NCBI RefSeq assembly: GCF_001949145.1
Contig: NW_019091384.1
Coordinates: forward strand, 2,019,275 to 2,065,182
Source of the DNA: Acanthaster planci
Lineage: Eukaryota > Echinodermata > Asteroidea > Valvatida > Acanthasteridae
Length of the DNA stretch: 45,908 nt
Reading direction: 5' to 3'
Positions 22,648 through 45,908 of this stretch are shown piece by piece. The notes beneath the pieces were generated by a model. The model ran no database searches, was not told the origin of the DNA, and saw nothing but the letters and a program-made list of their open reading frames with translations. Made by a program: the position numbers and the translations under genes. The first letter of the stretch is position 1; each line of letters begins with the position of its first letter.

Positions 22648-22653
22648 TTTATT
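22648..22653 (-). other. Candidate polyadenylation signal of the ATPase gene
   Basis: AATAAA on the minus strand, about 312 nt after the stop codon. Other minus-strand AATAAA sites follow at 21468-21473 and 21016-21021, so a longer 3' UTR is also possible. Confidence 0.45.
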
Positions 22654-22964
22654 GTTGAAATAAAAACCAGGCAGCAACAGTGCCCAATATGTGTCCTTAC
22701 TTCTAAGAAACTCTTACGTGGTCAATCGCTACTGCGGTAGGATCTACCTTGTGGTGCAATATTTCCCGTTGTTATTCCAATGGATCCTTTTTTCTTTTTA
22801 AGTACGCACGGCAACGTCCCTGGTACTCCTGCATTGCCGCAATTCTGTCATAAGTGGTACACGTCCCCATCTTGCTAATTAAAATAAACACCGGACGCAC
22901 CGGCCGACTCCGAGCGCACGCAGGTGTCAACAGGCGGCCAGAGGGCCGTGCAGGGCGAGGTGCT

Positions 22965-42593
<19,629 letters not shown>

Positions 42594-42702
42594 CTGAGAC
42601 AAAAAGATTAAAACAAATTGTTGAGTGTCTTATGCACCAATTTATGAGTTCCTTTCAGGAAAAAAATCTTTGCCGAGTTAACACAGAGCTGCTTATAGAC
42701 AA

Positions 42703-42865
42703 CATGAGTGTCTTAATATTTGGAACCAAAATGGCGCATTATGCATAAGTGCACATGGACAATTAGCACACAATAGCTTCAGGCTGTACTGCACACATAA
42801 CAAACAGCCATGTTGGTTCCAAGTCTCAAGTTGGCAATACTCTCTACATACAGCTCTGGGTGAAC
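42703..42865. repeat. Dispersed repeat C, copy 2
   Basis: Partner of 12707-12865. Here the inner ends form a clearer inverted repeat: ttggaaccaaaatggc at 42720 against gccatgttggttccaa at 42807-42822 (15 of 16). It lies just upstream of ATP1A exon 2. Confidence 0.8.
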
Positions 42866-44130
42866 GCGTCAACATATTACGAGAAGTGGTTTGAAGGGTG
42901 TAAGTAATGGGGCCGGAGCTGAACCAAGAGAGGGCGCGATTTTCTTAGCAACAGAGGCTCCTTTGGTAGGAACTTCACTTCACTAGTTCATGAACGACTA
43001 TTAAAATGCACGCGTTGCGTGCACCTTGCTTTCAACAAAACAAACTGTCCTAATCAGCATGGCTCTTTCGAATGGACGAGGGGGTTCTTCTGCTCAAGGC
43101 GGAGATGAGCAAAGCCGAATAAACTACGCTCAAACAAGCATCTTGGCAAAGTGGCAGCAAGTATCTGAACTGTCATTTTGAGGCTCATATTCACTACCCC
43201 AACACCATCGCAAGTGTTAAAAATCACAGGCTTGATTCCTTCTGTACAGAACACAACGGGAGCAAAATGCCATGCCAAGAAAAAACATGGCTTTTGATTT
43301 TCAAATACCGGTACAGTGTACCTACAAGTACTGTACAGGTAAATTCCTAACAAAATTTAATTTATCTTGAAAATGTTTCTTGAAGTGCTCTGAACCACCA
43401 TTACTTTGCTTTAAGCATACGGGTACATGCTAGAGTACGCTGGAAAATCTGTGTTGACTTTGATAACAGTCTGATTAACTATGAGGCCATTAATTAATGC
43501 CTGCATTGCTAATGTAGTTTTCAAAAATGACAGCCATTTATCCATTTATCCACACAGCATCTGTAGAAGATTGGGCTACATTCACATTATGAGGAACCAT
43601 GCCACCAGGAAATGACTTGCACGTCTGCTCATATTCTGTTGGACCAGTCTGGAGATTCCATTAACTACGGAACAACACACTGACAACCCACATGCAGTGA
43701 AGGCCTACAAAATATCAAGCCATTTGTTGGAATAATTGCTGCAATAAAATGTTTGACCAGTCCACTAACTCTAACTTTCCTTCCTTACCTCCTTACACTG
43801 TATACATGTAGACAAACATACAGGTGTAATATTAGTGTCCTGGTACTATAAAGGTACAATCCTGCAGTAAAGTACTGGGAGCAGCATTCAACACTGGGAT
43901 TAAGCAGGTCCAATCATGGTGCTACTGTGTACACTTTAACAGCAATAAATTTTACAGCACCCAACAAAAGCAACCTGCATGCATTCTCTCTCCCTTTGAC
44001 ATGCCATTTTACAACCTTCCCACCCAAGCCTAACTATTGATTTTACCCATCTACATGTACCATATCCACCAGTGGCACTGCACACATGTACCGGGGTACA
44101 CCGTGCATTTAGTAAGTACCGGTACCATGT

Positions 44131-44371
44131 GGGTAATTCCAGAAATTAGGGGGTCCAAAAGTGTGACATTTTTGTGTCCCTGTTACCGGTACATCTGTCC
44201 TTTGTCATGTTTGTTATTTGACATGGAAATATCACCAGAATTGATTTCGAACTAATACTATTTTGTTTAATTCATCACTCTTGGAAATAAGAAAATGTTC
44301 TGAACTTACAAAATCATGCGTCAGATGTGACAGGGGCATGAAAAAATGGACCCCTAATTTCTGGAATTATC
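44131..44371. mobile_element. MITE-like element, family B, copy 2
   Basis: The inverted ends ggtaattccagaaattaggg (left) and cctaatttctggaattatc (right) match over about 22 positions with one length difference. The interior matches 14204-14402. The element is about 241 bp and non-coding. Confidence 0.85.
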
Positions 44372-45908
44372 GATGTACAATGTACATGTAAAGGTAGGCT
44401 GACGAATGCCAAGCCTTTCCAATAATAACTGTGTACGATCCATTTAAAATGACAGTGCTGTTACACTACGGTCAAACATGCATGTACGTGTACAATACCG
44501 GTACAAGATCCATGTACATGTACATGCTGTTGATTACAGGTACAGGAAGAAGCCTTCTCATGTGTCAGTAAGTTGACACACTTTTAGTTTTGCTTTGTTA
44601 TTTTTATCTTTAAATAAAATATATTCACGTGAATTTAAGATCAGGATAATGAGGATTCCAGGTAAGAAGCAAATGCTTGTACAAGAGCTGGAACCTGTTT
44701 CTAATTATTTAAATACTGGGCTATTATTTGTATTACAAGATCAGACGCACAATAAATTATCCCCGTTTGCATCAATAATCCTGTTTCACATTAACTAAAT
44801 AGGGCCTACATGTACAGGTAACTGTCCACTCAAATCGGAAATAATAAGAAAACTCAAAAGCATCTTTAGCAACGTGCCGTATTTATATTATGACAATTCC
44901 AACTACTGTTACATGTACCTTTACCTTTGACCTGGATACAAATTCCAGTTTGGATGATCAAGACCCAGAAAACTGGCACGGTAGACATATTTGAAATGAG
45001 AACTGTCAGACAGTTGCGCCTTTTGTTTAATTGCTGAAGGGGGGCCAATATGCCGTTTAGGACTCGACGATTCCTTCGTAATTTGACAATGCACACTTTC
45101 ACCCCCCATCCCCTCCCACCCCACCCCCTGAACAATCCAACAACATCCAATGATAAAAGATGGTTAACTAACACTGCAAATCATGGCTTATTAACCACAG
45201 GAACATTTGACAGCCCAAAAAATGCAATTAGCCTTCACTTTTCTGACCTACAGAACCACCTCCCCCCTAAAAAAAAAAATTTACCCACTGCTGGAATGGA
45301 TCCACTACTGGGATATGCTGGACTCAGCAGGATTAGAATTAATATCCCACTGCAGACCCACTTGGTTTTTTCCACTGGGCTTCCATCAGCATGTCCAGTA
45401 CCAATCATACCAGATGTTGCAGTGGTTAAATGCATGGGTTCAGCCTTGGTGATAAAGACTATCAGAGTGGTAGTATATCTTGGGTCTTGTCAATGATTGA
45501 CCTTGCACTGGAGTCTTTTTCCCATTCATCCTCCACAGGGTTTGTTTTGGGAGTAATATGGCAGGAATGCTATGGGTTACCCTCTAGGTGAACATTTCAA
45601 CTTTCACCCAATGACTGGCAGGGGATGGAAAGAGCACTACAATACTGATACCAGTACTGGAAGTGGGCCAAGTGCAAAACTGCACAGCTCTCTTAGGTAG
45701 CCTGATATTCATTTGGCACAGGTCCAACAATTACCGGTACATGTAACCTGCATGTGCAGGCCATGTAGGCCTTCATGTATGATCCATTGGTTTCATTTCT
45801 TGATTTCTCAATGTACATGTACATGTAGGCCTACATGTGCAATGTTTATGAATGCACATGTACATGTAAGTAGCTCTTCTGCCCTCAATGTGATTGGTTC
45901 ACACAAAT

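Larger units (their letters stand above)
42594..45908. other. Region upstream of ATP1A exon 2, no exon recognised
   Basis: This should be intron 1 of the ATPase gene, on the minus strand. I looked for a short ATG exon ending in a phase-0 donor and found none that convinces, so exon 1 and the promoter may lie past the window end. The DNA holds two repeats and, from about 43800 on, many TACATGTA and CCGGTACCGG-like palindromes. Confidence 0.6.

Overview
This window is eukaryotic genomic DNA from an animal. It has split genes with GT-AG introns, non-LTR retrotransposon remnants, MITE-like elements, a tRNA-derived SINE and one assembly gap. The gene content (a Na+/K+-ATPase alpha subunit, the cofactor-E-like protein TBCEL and a secreted fibrinogen-domain lectin) and the abundant TACATGTA/AGGCCTAC palindromes suggest a marine deuterostome invertebrate (echinoderm, hemichordate or cephalochordate). 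I cannot name the species from sequence alone.

Layout. Positions 1-1350 hold two decayed LINE reverse-transcriptase fragments in opposite orientations. Positions 2454-4765 (+) hold a compact four-exon gene for a secreted fibrinogen-related (FReD) protein of 286 residues. A promoter-like region with three ATTGG boxes spaced 41-42 bp apart precedes it. I see no gene in 4766-10182. Positions 10183-14854 (-) hold all five coding exons of TBCEL (435 residues), whose tail faces the FReD gene. Positions 14861-22640 hold no recognisable protein gene, but contain a duplicated segment around a near-perfect 40-bp-arm hairpin and some candidate promoter motifs. Positions 22965-42593 (-) hold nearly the whole coding region of a Na+/K+-ATPase alpha subunit. 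Twenty-one exon pieces were located. The first short coding exon was not found. The segment equivalent to vertebrate exon 15 and the first part of exon 16 is lost in the run of N at 29469-29953. Positions 42594-45908 hold repeats and TACATGTA-rich DNA.

The three genes are functionally unrelated: ion transport, tubulin turnover and extracellular recognition. The most interesting coding observation is that the pump carries Glu and Tyr at the two first-extracellular-loop positions (111 and 122 in mature mammalian numbering) that set cardiac-glycoside sensitivity. The most interesting non-coding observation is the hairpin at 15297-15393, which pairs better as minus-strand RNA than as plus-strand RNA. 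I did not find a clearly new multi-gene system.

Exon boundaries were read by hand from conserved protein sequence, splice consensus and reading phase. Comparisons with vertebrate proteins and exon lengths come from memory, not from a search.
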